Positions 1 to 9,274 of a DNA stretch of 64,000 nt are shown in pieces. The notes under the pieces were generated by a model that had not been told where the DNA came from, did no database searches, and saw only the letters and a list, made by a program, of their open reading frames with translations. Position numbers and translations under genes: made by a program. This DNA comes from Treponema sp. Its GTDB lineage: Bacteria > Spirochaetota > Spirochaetia > Treponematales > Treponemataceae. The stretch spans positions 16,243-80,242 of the forward strand of contig JAFZKN010000006.1 in NCBI GenBank assembly GCA_017553635.1, in the 5' to 3' direction. The stretch's first letter is position 1; each line of letters starts with the position of its first letter.

Positions 1-528
1 CAATCTGAAATAATCATAAGTATATTCCATTCTGATTATCTGTTCGAGTAATAAAAAAGCATCGTAATATTCACCACGTAGAACAAGTTCTTCAGAAAGA
101 ATAAAACCGTAGTCCATAAAGTTTTCTCTCGTAAACCAGTGCTTTAAACTGAAATCCGAATGTTCAGTATTCATTCTTTTAAATTCTTTTACCGCATCGT
201 CTTCTCTATTGTGCATCAAGTCAAAGAAAATAAGTTTTGCACGTGATTCGGGATCTTCCCGTTCCAAAAGCCAGGTTCTGTAATCAAATTCAGATTTAGA
301 TTTCTTTTTTACATTGATATGTGTATAAAGAGAAGAGTCAAAAATTGCACGGCTTTTTGCATCAGAAAGAATTTTATAAGCCTGGACGACTTTTGTAAAT
401 TCTTCAGATGTTTTATGCGTTCCTGTTTTATCCGGATGAAGTTCCTTTACTTTTTTTCTGTATGCACGGCGTATTTCTGATAATGTGGCATTTTGACTTA
501 CACCGAGAATTTTATAATAATCTTCCAT
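1..528 (-). CDS. DnaJ (J-domain) protein, 3' end cut by window edge
   Basis: The reading frame starts at an ATG (526-528) and stays open to base 1, giving 176 codons without a stop. The N-terminus is a J-domain: it opens MEDYYKILGV, has the basic helix II (RRAYRKKVKELH), the HPD tripeptide near residue 32, and then EEFTKVVQAYKILSD. J-domains stimulate Hsp70 (DnaK) ATPase. No glycine-rich or CxxCxGxG zinc region follows in the visible part; instead there is an acidic/aromatic region, so this is not canonical DnaJ but a short J-domain co-chaperone of unknown client. It lies 9 bases after the universal stress protein gene on the same strand, at the tail of the V-ATPase operon. The visible C-terminal part cannot be assigned. 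Confidence 0.85.
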   Translation of the reverse strand, partial: MEDYYKILGVSQNATLSEIRRAYRKKVKELHPDKTGTHKTSEEFTKVVQAYKILSDAKSRAIFDSSLYTHINVKKKSKSEFDYRTWLLEREDPESRAKLIFFDLMHNREDDAVKEFKRMNTEHSDFSLKHWFTRENFMDYGFILSEELVLRGEYYDAFLLLEQIIRMEYTYDYFRL

Positions 529-537
529 CAAGTTCCT

Positions 538-1047
538 TTACTTAAGTTGAGAATAAAGAAGTTCGATATCTCTCTCTTTTACTATGATTACTGAACATGG
601 TGAATTGGAAATTATTTCTCTGTTTGTAAGAGAAATTGAACTGTGAGTATTTTCCCATGCAAAAGTCTTTACGGTTTCAGAATTTTCTCCGCCCAGGAGA
701 AGAAGATCAGCACCTGTTTCATTTATACAGTTTACAATTTCTATACAGACAGAACCTTTTCTTATTTCACCGGTTGCCTTTACACCTTTATTCTTTGCAA
801 GCTTTATTGCATAATCAATATATCGTTCTCCATCATTCTGGAGATTTTTTTCATACATTGAACTCTCATCAGATACCAGAAAGTGACTTAACGATAATCT
901 TTTTATTGTTGCTGTATCTACAACATAAACAAATTTAAGAGAAAGTTTCTGATGTTTTGCAAGTATAATTCCATACATTGCAGCATGAATCGAACTGGAA
1001 GAACCGTTTACCGCAACAACAATACTTTCATAAAGATTTCTGCTCAT
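538..1047 (-). CDS. Universal stress protein (UspA family)
   Basis: A 169-residue UspA-fold protein. The N-terminal strand (YESIVVAVNGSSSS) and the C-terminal pattern of an acidic-rich LLLLGG segment followed by a long linker and SPCSVIIVK match the Usp domain ending. The usual nucleotide-binding G-2x-G-9x-G(S/T) loop is not clear: the sequence reads LLLLGGENSETV, so ATP binding is uncertain. The frame extends 11 codons upstream, but the ATG at 1047 is preceded by AGGAGAA at good spacing and is chosen as the start. It sits 22 bases after V-ATPase subunit D and 9 bases before the J-domain gene, so it is probably co-transcribed with the ATPase. A stress role is inferred from family only. Confidence 0.8.
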   Translation of the reverse strand: MSRNLYESIVVAVNGSSSSIHAAMYGIILAKHQKLSLKFVYVVDTATIKRLSLSHFLVSDESSMYEKNLQNDGERYIDYAIKLAKNKGVKATGEIRKGSVCIEIVNCINETGADLLLLGGENSETVKTFAWENTHSSISLTNREIISNSPCSVIIVKERDIELLYSQLK

Positions 1048-1069
1048 ACTTTTTCTCCTTTTTTCTGTT

Positions 1070-1696
1070 TTATTTTGCACTGTCGTTTCTTGATTTTAAT
1101 GACTTAAGTACAAAAACATTTTCTCTTTCTCTCTCTTCAAGTACACTTTCTATGTATTTCACAGTTTCCTGTGTCTGAGGAATTACCATTTTATCAAGAG
1201 CGTTAACGCGTCTTTGTGTTTTTTTTACTTCTCCGGCAAGACGCCATACAATTGTCCTGATAGAAGCCATGTCTGTCAAAAGTTTTAACAGTTCAAAAAA
1301 ATAAGAAATGGTTTCATCAACAGAAGAAGAAGTTCCCATAAAAGAATAAAAAAGCTGTTTTTCCGGAAGCTGAACGTCAATAGTCGGAAAAGTCATTCCA
1401 CCTATCGTAAGAGATTTTTCAATAATTAAAAAATCATATTTAACGGCATTTGACATCTGTTCAACACGATCACCGCCAAACTGCATCAGCATCTTTTTTA
1501 AAGATGGATATGCATCCTTAATAAGAGTATCAATTTTCTGCTCAAGAATTTTCACCTTATCAACCATATGCATAAGTTCCATTACAAGAATCTCACGCTT
1601 CTGTTCAAGAAGATCATACCCATTCTTAGAAACCGAAAGCTGTTCTTTCATCGAGAGAAGGTTTGACTTTGTAGGTGCAACGTTTAACTTTGCCAT
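1070..1696 (-). CDS. atpD: V-type ATP synthase subunit D (central rotor shaft)
   Basis: A 208-residue, largely helical protein. It opens MAKLNVAPTKSNLLSMKEQL, the typical start of archaeal/V-type subunit D, and ends in a long helix with RRVNALDKMVIPQ, the conserved segment of the family. Subunit D forms the rotating shaft inside the A3B3 head together with F and links it to the membrane ring. It follows subunit B with a 3-base gap, the usual A-B-D order in bacterial V-ATPases. Length matches the family (about 200-230). Confidence 0.93.
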   Translation of the reverse strand: MAKLNVAPTKSNLLSMKEQLSVSKNGYDLLEQKREILVMELMHMVDKVKILEQKIDTLIKDAYPSLKKMLMQFGGDRVEQMSNAVKYDFLIIEKSLTIGGMTFPTIDVQLPEKQLFYSFMGTSSSVDETISYFFELLKLLTDMASIRTIVWRLAGEVKKTQRRVNALDKMVIPQTQETVKYIESVLEERERENVFVLKSLKSRNDSAK

Positions 1697-1699
1697 TAC

Positions 1700-3112
1700 T
1701 TATGCCTTTATCTTTATTATTCCTGTTTCAAATTCTTCATCTTCCGGTAAATATTTTGCAATAAAATCTGGATTAATTCGTACAAGTTCTTCTTTAGGAA
1801 GAATCTTTAATACATTCCATCCTATTTCAAGCGTCTGTTCGATTGAACGGTTTTCGTATTCACCCTGTGTAAGAAAATCCTGTTCAAATGCATCACCAAA
1901 TTTCAAATAGAGTTTATCAAGTGTAGATAATTCTTCTTCTCCAATAATGGCAGCAAGATTTCTTATAGATTTTACTTTTGAATAAGAAGCAAAAAGCTGA
2001 CTTGAAACACTTGCATGGTCTTCCCTTGTCATGCCTTCACCGATGCCGTCTTTCATAAGTCGGCTCAGAGAAGGGAGTCCTGCAACAGGAGGATACATCC
2101 CCTTTTGCGAAAGCTCGCGGTCAAGAACAATCTGTCCTTCCGTTATATATCCAGTAAGGTCAGGAATAGGATGTGAAATATCATCATTTGGCATTGTGAG
2201 AATAGGAATCTGTGTAATAGAACCTTCGCTTCCTTTGATACGTCCAGCTCTTTCATAAATTTCTGCAAGGTCAGAATAAAGATATCCAGGATAGCCTTTT
2301 CTTCCGGGAACTTCACCGCGTGTTGTAGAAATTTCGCGCAGAGCTTCACAATAGTTTGTCATATCAGTAAGTACGACAAGAACGTGCATTCCTTTTTTGT
2401 ATGCAAGATATTCTGCTGCAGTAAGCGCACATCGTGGTGTAATGATACGTTCAATTGAAGGTGCATCAGCAAGCGACTGGAACATTACTACTTTAGAAAG
2501 AACTCCAGATTCTTCGAATGTATCTCGGAAAAAGCGGGCAACATCATATTTAATACCCATTCCTGCAAAAACCATTACAAACTGATCATCACTTGACCTT
2601 AACTTTGCCTGACGTATAATCTGTGCAGCAAGTCTGTTATGCGGAAGACCGTTTCCAGAAAATATCGGAAGTTTCTGCCCACGGATTAAAGTATTCATTC
2701 CGTCAATTGAAGAGATTCCCGTCTGAATAAAGTCTCTCGGATAAATTCTCGCATAAGGATTAATCGGATTTCCGTTTACATTAATTTTTTCAGAAGAAAT
2801 AATCGGCGGGAAACCATCTATCGGTTCACCAAGACCATTAAAAATTCGTCCGAGAAGATCAGATCCTACACGAAGTTCAAGAGGTTCTTCAAGAAATTCA
2901 ACAGTACTTTCTTCAAGATCAATTCCAGTTGTAGTTCCAAAAATCTGAACGACACAAACATCTTCAGAAAGATCAATTACACGACCGGTTCTTTTCTGAC
3001 CATTTCTGTCTCTTACACATACAGTTTCATTAAAAGAAACATTTTCAGAACGCTTTACAATTACAATTGGCCCGTCAACAGAATTTACGCCACGATATTC
3101 TACGCCTTTCAT
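1700..3112 (-). CDS. atpB: V-type ATP synthase subunit B (non-catalytic head subunit)
   Basis: A 470-residue protein of the ATP synthase alpha/beta superfamily. It has the beta-barrel N-terminus (about 1-75), the nucleotide-binding fold, and the degenerate P-loop region FSGNGLPHNRLAAQI near 155-170, which marks the non-catalytic B subunit. TTRGEVPGRKGYPGYLYSDL and YPPVAGLPSLSRLMKDGIG are family-diagnostic. It alternates with A in the hexameric head. The start codon overlaps the stop of subunit A by four bases (ATGA), indicating translational coupling. Confidence 0.97.
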   Translation of the reverse strand: MKGVEYRGVNSVDGPIVIVKRSENVSFNETVCVRDRNGQKRTGRVIDLSEDVCVVQIFGTTTGIDLEESTVEFLEEPLELRVGSDLLGRIFNGLGEPIDGFPPIISSEKINVNGNPINPYARIYPRDFIQTGISSIDGMNTLIRGQKLPIFSGNGLPHNRLAAQIIRQAKLRSSDDQFVMVFAGMGIKYDVARFFRDTFEESGVLSKVVMFQSLADAPSIERIITPRCALTAAEYLAYKKGMHVLVVLTDMTNYCEALREISTTRGEVPGRKGYPGYLYSDLAEIYERAGRIKGSEGSITQIPILTMPNDDISHPIPDLTGYITEGQIVLDRELSQKGMYPPVAGLPSLSRLMKDGIGEGMTREDHASVSSQLFASYSKVKSIRNLAAIIGEEELSTLDKLYLKFGDAFEQDFLTQGEYENRSIEQTLEIGWNVLKILPKEELVRINPDFIAKYLPEDEEFETGIIKIKA

Positions 3113-4884
3113 ACACCTGCCTCCGTTACCTGATAAATTCTTTCAAGCGAACCGAATTCTTCATCAATAAGATTTTCAATTTCGTTAATCTGATCAAGCT
3201 GATCATTCGGAATCAAAGATTTAATTCGAATTATTTTTTCACGACAAGACATCGAAATAACTTTAGCAAGAGGTGCCCCGGCTTTTATAACTGCAAGTGC
3301 CCTGTCATAAAATTTCATTATAAGAACAAGAATTCTTATCTGCTTTTCAACATCACAGTATGCATCAATTTTATCAAAAGCATTCTGCTGCAAGAATCCA
3401 TTCTTCATCATATCTGCAACAACAAGAATAAGTCTTTCAAAATCAGGAAGCGCATCAGGACCGATAAGACGAACAATCTGTTCCAGTTTCTGTTCTTTTT
3501 TTAACAGATCAAGAGCATTAAAACGCACCTTTGACCATTCTGGATTTGTTTTTTCCCACCACTCCTTTACTTCTTCTGCATACTCCGAATAAGAATCCAG
3601 CCAGCTGATTGCAGGATAATGGCGTGCATTTGCCAGCGAACGGTCAAGAGCCCAGAAACATCTGATAAATCGTTTTGTATGTTGAGTAACCGGTTCAGAA
3701 AAATCTCCTCCCGGAGGAGAAACCGCACCAATTACAGAAACGCTTCCTTCTTTTCCTTCAAAACTAATTATTCGTCCTGCTCTTTCATAAAACTCTGCAA
3801 GACGTGTCGGCAGATAAGCAGGGAATCCTTCTTCTGCAGGCATTTCTTCCATACGACCCGAAAGTTCCCTCAATGCTTCTGCCCAGCGTGAAGTCGAATC
3901 TGCCATAATAGCAACGGCAAGTCCCATATCACGGTAATATTCAGCAAGTGTAATTCCTGAATAAAGCGAAACTTCACGCGCAGCAACCGGCATGTTTGAA
4001 GTATTTGCAATCAATATAGTTCTTTCCATAAGGGAACGTCCCGTACGGGGATCGATCAATTCAGGAAATTCTGTCAGTACATCGGTCATTTCATTTCCAC
4101 GCTCACCACAACCGATATAAATAATCAAATCTGCATCACACCATTTTGCAACCGCATGCTGAGTCATTGTTTTTCCTGTTCCGAATCCACCAGGAATTGC
4201 AGCGGTGCCGCCTTTTGAAAGAGGAAAGAAAATATCTATTACACGCTGACCGGTCAAAAGCGGCTCTGTAACTCCAAGCTTTTGAGCATAAGGACGCGGT
4301 TTTCTTACAGGCCAGTACTGACTTAATTTTATTTCTTCATCTAAATCTGTAATACCGATTACTTCATCAACAGTATAAGAACCGCTTGATGCGAATGTCT
4401 TAAGTTTTTTTCCTTTGATATAGGGCGGCACCATAATCGAATGAGTAATTGAATCAGTTTCTTTAACAGTTCCGAGAACCATCCCTATTTTAATTTCAGA
4501 TCCTGCTTCTATACCAGACACTGCATTAAAGTCCCATTTCTTTTTATCATCAATCGGTGCAGTTCTCTGTCCCGGTAAAAGAAACGAGCCTTTATCTTCA
4601 AACATTTCCTTTAAAGGACGCTGAATACCGTCATAAATTGTACCGACAAGTCCAGGTCCCAGTTTAAGGGAAAGCGGTGCCTGAGTACACTCAACAGTTT
4701 CACCGATTTCCATACCTGTATCGTCTTCATAAACCTGAATGACAGCCTTACCCTTGTTCTGACGGATTATTTCACCGATGAGTTTATTTTTTCCAACATT
4801 TACTACATCGTAAAGACCACAGCCTTCAAGACCAGAAGCGTAAATGATAGGACCTGCAATTCGTGTTATTTTTCCTTCAATCAT
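3109..4884 (-). CDS. atpA: V-type ATP synthase subunit A (catalytic)
   Basis: A 591-residue catalytic subunit. The Walker A motif GGFGTGKT is at about 232-239, preceded by the non-homologous bulge region found only in A subunits (about 110-190). IIYIGCGERGNEMTDVL carries the catalytic Glu/Arg region, and LMERTILIANTSNMPVAARE and MADSTSRWAEALRE are A-subunit signatures. It hydrolyses or makes ATP, coupled to ion movement through the K ring. Four-base overlaps on both sides (with E and B) show tight coupling. Family length is about 580-600, so it is full length. Confidence 0.98.
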   Translation of the reverse strand: MIEGKITRIAGPIIYASGLEGCGLYDVVNVGKNKLIGEIIRQNKGKAVIQVYEDDTGMEIGETVECTQAPLSLKLGPGLVGTIYDGIQRPLKEMFEDKGSFLLPGQRTAPIDDKKKWDFNAVSGIEAGSEIKIGMVLGTVKETDSITHSIMVPPYIKGKKLKTFASSGSYTVDEVIGITDLDEEIKLSQYWPVRKPRPYAQKLGVTEPLLTGQRVIDIFFPLSKGGTAAIPGGFGTGKTMTQHAVAKWCDADLIIYIGCGERGNEMTDVLTEFPELIDPRTGRSLMERTILIANTSNMPVAAREVSLYSGITLAEYYRDMGLAVAIMADSTSRWAEALRELSGRMEEMPAEEGFPAYLPTRLAEFYERAGRIISFEGKEGSVSVIGAVSPPGGDFSEPVTQHTKRFIRCFWALDRSLANARHYPAISWLDSYSEYAEEVKEWWEKTNPEWSKVRFNALDLLKKEQKLEQIVRLIGPDALPDFERLILVVADMMKNGFLQQNAFDKIDAYCDVEKQIRILVLIMKFYDRALAVIKAGAPLAKVISMSCREKIIRIKSLIPNDQLDQINEIENLIDEEFGSLERIYQVTEAGV

Positions 4885-5519
4885 TCCGGAAGCCTCCCGT
4901 TAAACAAAGTAACGGCTAATTCATTTCTATATTTATCTGTCAGTTCAGAAACATATTCTTCGAGAGTAAGACGTATTTTTAAACTTCTGTCATCAGAAAC
5001 AAGAATTATTCCTTCATGAATATCAATTCCTTCCACAGGAGTTTCTCCTGATTTCATAAAGTCTATTTTTTCAGTTGAACTGATATTTAATCCGCTTTCA
5101 CTTTTTAATTTTTTTTCTGCTGAATTTACATCAAAGCCGTAAATTTCTGCAGAAAATGTTTTAAAATCTTTAATTGAACCAAATCGCCTGAGCATTGAAA
5201 TTACAAGCGACAATCTTTTTTCTTCTCCAAGTTTTTTTAAATAATCATTAATCGATTCTATAATTGAAGAATTAATGTATGAAACAAGAAATCTGGATTT
5301 TTCCAGAGGTAAACTGGACTCAAGATTTTTCTTGAATACATCTGCTTTATGATCGTAATACTCTTTGCGTTCTTCCTTTGCCTTTTCAAGCCTGTCATCT
5401 ACCTGCTGCAAAACCTGCTCACACTGCAGTTTTGAATTCTGTAAAATCTTTTCGGCTTTTCTTCTTGCGTCTTCATAAATCTCTTTATCAAGAATATCTG
5501 TCGATACAATTTCTTCCAT
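4881..5519 (-). CDS. atpE: V-type ATP synthase subunit E (peripheral stalk)
   Basis: A 212-residue protein with a long N-terminal charged helix (about 10-75, with EARR, KAEKIL and KAKEERKEYY) and a C-terminal alpha/beta domain that includes the typical GGI/HEGIILVSDDRSLKIRLTLE segment. This layout is that of the peripheral stalk subunit E, which pairs with the H/G coiled coil at 9275-9583 and holds the A3B3 head. Sequence identity in this family is low, so the call leans on position between F and A and on fold pattern. Its ATGA stop/start overlaps subunit A. Confidence 0.85.
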   Translation of the reverse strand: MEEIVSTDILDKEIYEDARRKAEKILQNSKLQCEQVLQQVDDRLEKAKEERKEYYDHKADVFKKNLESSLPLEKSRFLVSYINSSIIESINDYLKKLGEEKRLSLVISMLRRFGSIKDFKTFSAEIYGFDVNSAEKKLKSESGLNISSTEKIDFMKSGETPVEGIDIHEGIILVSDDRSLKIRLTLEEYVSELTDKYRNELAVTLFNGRLPE

Positions 5520-5530
5520 AAAAAATATCC

Positions 5531-5866
5531 TTATACCCGTATTCCGACTGCTTCACGAATAGAATCTGTAAGAGTTTTCTTTCCGGAAATTTTTCCATTT
5601 ATTCCCGGGATTTCAACAATAAGAGGAAACTTTCCTTTTATCTGCCAATCATTAATCTCTTCTTCAATCATAACGCTGACATCTTCAGTTAAAATGAGAA
5701 CCTTAGGAATTTCTATATCCGTTGGAGCAGAAACAAGTCCACCTCGTCCTGTAACTTTGTTAAACGCATCAAGCGCTTGATTTCTATTGGAAACATAAGT
5801 TCCCTTTACACCTACAAGACCGAAAGCTAATACAAGTTCACGCTCACCTATTATATAATATTCCAA
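5531..5866 (-). CDS. atpF: V-type ATP synthase subunit F, TTG start
   Basis: A 111-residue subunit F. The protein should begin LEYYIIGERELVLAFGLVGV, which matches the start of the family (xYYVIGDxxTVLGFxLxGV). The codon at that point is TTG (5864-5866), 14 bases after the subunit K stop and preceded by AAAGG. The frame is open further upstream to 5920 but that would run back into subunit K in another frame and add 18 residues with no family counterpart, so TTG is chosen. F sits at the base of the shaft with D. The domain has the Rossmann-like order ending in PLIVEIPG. Confidence 0.85.
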   Translation of the reverse strand: MEYYIIGERELVLAFGLVGVKGTYVSNRNQALDAFNKVTGRGGLVSAPTDIEIPKVLILTEDVSVMIEEEINDWQIKGKFPLIVEIPGINGKISGKKTLTDSIREAVGIRV

Positions 5867-5880
5867 ACCACAACCTTTGA

Positions 5881-6210
5881 TTAAAGAATGATAATCAAAA
5901 GAGCAACAAGGAATCCCCAAAGACAGATACCTTCTGCAAGACCAACAAATGGAAGTGCTTTACCAGAAAGTTCAGCATTTTCACTCATAGCACCCATTGC
6001 AGCAGATCCGATTTTTCCTACTGCACTGCCACCTGCGATACATGCAATTCCTACAGCAAGGCCTGCAGCGATGTACTTAAATGCTTTTGTGTTGTCAACT
6101 GATTTTACTACTGCTGTTTCATCAGTTGAAGAAACACTTTCCTGTGCAAACATTCCTGCAATCCCAAAAAGTGCAAGAAGTGACATTACGATAAAAATTT
6201 TTCTGTTCAT
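5881..6210 (-). CDS. atpK: V-type ATP synthase subunit K, single-hairpin proteolipid with signal peptide
   Basis: A 109-residue proteolipid. Residues 1-22 look like a cleavable signal peptide (MNRKIFIVMSLLALFG... ending MFAQ). A linker is followed by two membrane helices: a glycine-rich helix (about 46-72, GLAVGIACIAGGSAVG) and a second helix (about 82-109) with the ion-carrying glutamate in GLAEGICLWG. It is thus an 8-kDa-type single hairpin, like the Thermus subunit, not the 16-kDa double hairpin of Enterococcus NtpK. Helix 1 shows no glutamine of the kind used in Na+ sites, which favours protons, but this is a weak inference. Confidence 0.93.
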   Translation of the reverse strand: MNRKIFIVMSLLALFGIAGMFAQESVSSTDETAVVKSVDNTKAFKYIAAGLAVGIACIAGGSAVGKIGSAAMGAMSENAELSGKALPFVGLAEGICLWGFLVALLIIIL

Positions 6211-6253
6211 ATAAAACTCCTGTTTTCAGCAGCACAACGGCCGCTGTATTTTT

Positions 6254-8242
6254 CTATTTAATCACTGGAACCGATGTAAACACATAAGGTGTAAACTCGC
6301 GTCCTGTTTCATTAAAGAACTTAGAAAAGAATTCATAATACTGCAAACGTATTACCTGAATTGCGACAATCATTCCTTCAAGAACAACTACAATTCCGTT
6401 TCCGATGATAAGAATGACTAACGAAGCAGGTCCAGGTGCAATCTCACACATCTTTGAAATAATATATCCCAAAACCGCATGAGCAAGTGCAAACGCTCCT
6501 ACACGAAGAAAACTTACAGTATTTGAAAGATAACCGATTACAACTTCGATAAGTTCAACGATACCTCCGATAAATGCAGCACCAAATCCATTTTCGAAAA
6601 CCGGTCTTTCACCGTCCAAAAGTCTCTCGAACGGTTCACCAAATGCAGCACCAAAAAGAGCTGATGCAATGATTATAACATCAACTTTCGAAACTGAATG
6701 TTTCAAAAGAAGAACTCTTAATACAAGAATAACTACACCCCAGAAAAACACAGCACCACAAAGTCCGTTCTTTCCAAATAATGCTTTTCCTATTCTTTTA
6801 CGTAAGATATTATTGAAGATATTTAAAATTACACCTGTTGAATTAATTACAAATCCAACAGCAACAGAGAAACCGAAAAATTTAAACATATTAAGAATTG
6901 ATTCTGGATTTGAATTTGGCATCATGTGAAGAATATGATCTCTCGGTTCGCCAAACAGACCGGTAAAAAATCTTGCAACAGGAATTAAAAGAGTTTCGTT
7001 TGCAAAGAACTCACCGGTTAAAATACCCATTATCATACTTGTACATCCGATCGCAATAAAAATCGGAGCAAACTTATTCCAGTTACCTACTTTAATGACT
7101 TTTAATCCCATCAAAATTCCCATTAAGAGAAAAACAAGTCCCTGACCTGCATCACCAAACATAATTCCAAAAAGAATAGTAAAGAACAATGCAACAAACG
7201 GTGTCGGGTCAATCGAACCGTAAACAGGAGAACCGTAAGAAAAAACCATTCTCTTAAAACTTGAAACAAATTTTCCATGCTTTAATTCAACAGGAACTTT
7301 TTCTTTTCCATTGATTACACTCGGAACTTCTTCCGGTTCATATTTTCGTACGGCAATTCTTTTTTCCGTAATATTTTCCAATTCAGAAATAATTCTGTCA
7401 GCCTCTACAGCAGGAATCCATCCTGTAATTCTATAAACAAGTTTTGTAGATTCAAGCTTATTTTCTGTATTTCTTACCTGACTTCCAACAGAAAAATTTC
7501 CCATAAGGCGATACAGTTCTTTTGAATGCGTTGCGCAGTAATTCTTCTTTACCGTGTCGAGATTATTTAATAATTCATCAGACTGTTCTTTCTGCTGCTT
7601 CAATGTTTCCAGCACGTCATCCGGTATTCCTTTAAAATCCTGAGGAATTTCAAGATTTACAAAATTATGTTTTTTTAATTCAGTATCAAGCGCAAACCTT
7701 CCCTTTTTAGAAGTTGCTGCAAGAATATGTGACTTATCATTTCCAAGCGGTACAATAATTGCTCTGCTTCCTGCATTAAATTTAAGATCATCAAATTCTG
7801 CAGGATCTATTCTTCCTACTCTGAGAGACAGAAACGAAAGATGTTCAAGATCAGAGTAAGAAGCTTTTAAATTTGCAAAAGCTTTTGCTTCTTCATATGC
7901 TTCTGTTACTTTTTTATTGCGTTCATATTCTTCTGTATCGTTTGTCTGAATTTCTTTTACACTGGCAAGGATTTTTTCTGCGTCTTCATAATCCTGTTCA
8001 GAAGGCATATCATAATTAGCAATATCATCATTAAACTCGTCAAGACAAAAATAACTTCTAACCTGATCAAGCTCTTTATATATTTCATATTCATGATTTA
8101 CTTTGTCTTTATCCGCCTTCTCTTCTTCAAGAGAATTCTGAAACTGAAAATTTCCCTGTCTTCCCAATAAAGAAAGCACTTTTGAAATATCCTGTTTAAG
8201 AATCATAAGCTCCACAAGACGCATCGCAGTTGTTCTTGCCAT
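6254..8242 (-). CDS. atpI: V-type ATP synthase subunit I (a-subunit, stator membrane protein)
   Basis: A 662-residue subunit I. The soluble N-terminal half (about 1-340) is coiled-coil rich. The C-terminal half has about eight membrane helices, starting at FVALFFTILFGIMFGDAGQG (about 345), the family hallmark. NTVSFLRVGAFALAHAVLG carries the conserved arginine that faces the K-ring glutamate. It forms the ion half-channels and anchors the peripheral stalks. It lies between C and K in the operon. Its N-terminus MxLVELMILKQD fits family starts. Confidence 0.96.
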   Translation of the reverse strand: MARTTAMRLVELMILKQDISKVLSLLGRQGNFQFQNSLEEEKADKDKVNHEYEIYKELDQVRSYFCLDEFNDDIANYDMPSEQDYEDAEKILASVKEIQTNDTEEYERNKKVTEAYEEAKAFANLKASYSDLEHLSFLSLRVGRIDPAEFDDLKFNAGSRAIIVPLGNDKSHILAATSKKGRFALDTELKKHNFVNLEIPQDFKGIPDDVLETLKQQKEQSDELLNNLDTVKKNYCATHSKELYRLMGNFSVGSQVRNTENKLESTKLVYRITGWIPAVEADRIISELENITEKRIAVRKYEPEEVPSVINGKEKVPVELKHGKFVSSFKRMVFSYGSPVYGSIDPTPFVALFFTILFGIMFGDAGQGLVFLLMGILMGLKVIKVGNWNKFAPIFIAIGCTSMIMGILTGEFFANETLLIPVARFFTGLFGEPRDHILHMMPNSNPESILNMFKFFGFSVAVGFVINSTGVILNIFNNILRKRIGKALFGKNGLCGAVFFWGVVILVLRVLLLKHSVSKVDVIIIASALFGAAFGEPFERLLDGERPVFENGFGAAFIGGIVELIEVVIGYLSNTVSFLRVGAFALAHAVLGYIISKMCEIAPGPASLVILIIGNGIVVVLEGMIVAIQVIRLQYYEFFSKFFNETGREFTPYVFTSVPVIK

Positions 8243-8267
8243 ATTAACTCCATTAATAAGATATTAT

Positions 8268-9260
8268 TTATACAACATTTTCTAACTGAACATTAAGCCT
8301 TACAGCTTCTGTAACAGTCCTGATATTATCAAGTTCATTCTGCTTGATAAAAAACCAGGAAACCAGCACCATCGCAGTAAACGGATACTTATGAAAAGCC
8401 CTTTTTACTGATATAAAAAAATCTTCAGCAACCCTTTCTTCTACTACTTTCGGATCAAGCTTCCAGATTTTTGCTTCTTCAACACCATTTATTAAAGATG
8501 AGTATTTCCATTTTGACCACTGCTCGTAAGTATTAATATCATAATCAATAATTTTTAAAGCTTCTTGAGCAAATAAATCCTTATCTCCTTTCGATTCATC
8601 AAGATATGCAATCTGTTTAATGATATCTTCCTTTTTCATATTGTAATAAACTTTTAATCTCATCACCCAGATAACATTCTTCATCGAATATCTTTTGATG
8701 ATAAGTTTCTTTACAGCATTTCTTTCAAACAACGAAAGTTTATCTGCACTATCCAAAAGTTCATTTACAAACTGAATATCAAGTTTATGAGAAAGCCACT
8801 GCTGTTCATCGACACCAGGGATTTTATTATACCATTGTAATTCATTTTCTGCCGTCATTTTTTTTAAATCGGGCCATTGTGAATAATCAAGAATATTAAA
8901 CGGACTTATATCAAAAAAATCAGGTTTTTCAGACCTTCCGGTAGAAAGATAAGCTGCTGCAGTTTTAAGATTTTCATAATCAAACCAATGCAAAAGGTTA
9001 ATTAAAACCTTATCCGGCTTTGTATATGTTTCGAGAAGTTTTTTAAATTCATAAATAAATTTTGCAGCTGCTTTTTTTTCGATAAGCTGCGCTAAAACAG
9101 TCTGCGGTACAGAGGGAACCTCGTCTTTAAATAAAAGTCCCCACAATTCTGGAAGTGATTTTACACTGTACAAAATTGAACTTTTCTGACCTGTAAAGGA
9201 TTTTGCAAGCATTCCACTTGCTTTAGCATAAACGTAACACGAAGCACCTGTTCGATCCAT
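8268..9260 (-). CDS. atpC: V-type ATP synthase subunit C (AC39/d family)
   Basis: A 330-residue, all-helical protein of the V0D/AC39 family, which forms the funnel joining the rotor shaft to the K ring. It opens GASCYVYAKASGMLAKSF, as expected for this family, and ends with the diagnostic KQNELDNIRTVTEAVR segment that matches the conserved ENIRxI block. A purine-rich GGGGG sequence lies about 10 bases before the ATG. It is placed upstream of subunit I here, unlike the Thermus/Enterococcus order where it follows E, but remains within the operon. Confidence 0.88.
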   Translation of the reverse strand: MDRTGASCYVYAKASGMLAKSFTGQKSSILYSVKSLPELWGLLFKDEVPSVPQTVLAQLIEKKAAAKFIYEFKKLLETYTKPDKVLINLLHWFDYENLKTAAAYLSTGRSEKPDFFDISPFNILDYSQWPDLKKMTAENELQWYNKIPGVDEQQWLSHKLDIQFVNELLDSADKLSLFERNAVKKLIIKRYSMKNVIWVMRLKVYYNMKKEDIIKQIAYLDESKGDKDLFAQEALKIIDYDINTYEQWSKWKYSSLINGVEEAKIWKLDPKVVEERVAEDFFISVKRAFHKYPFTAMVLVSWFFIKQNELDNIRTVTEAVRLNVQLENVV

Positions 9261-9274
9261 AAACGACCCCCAGG

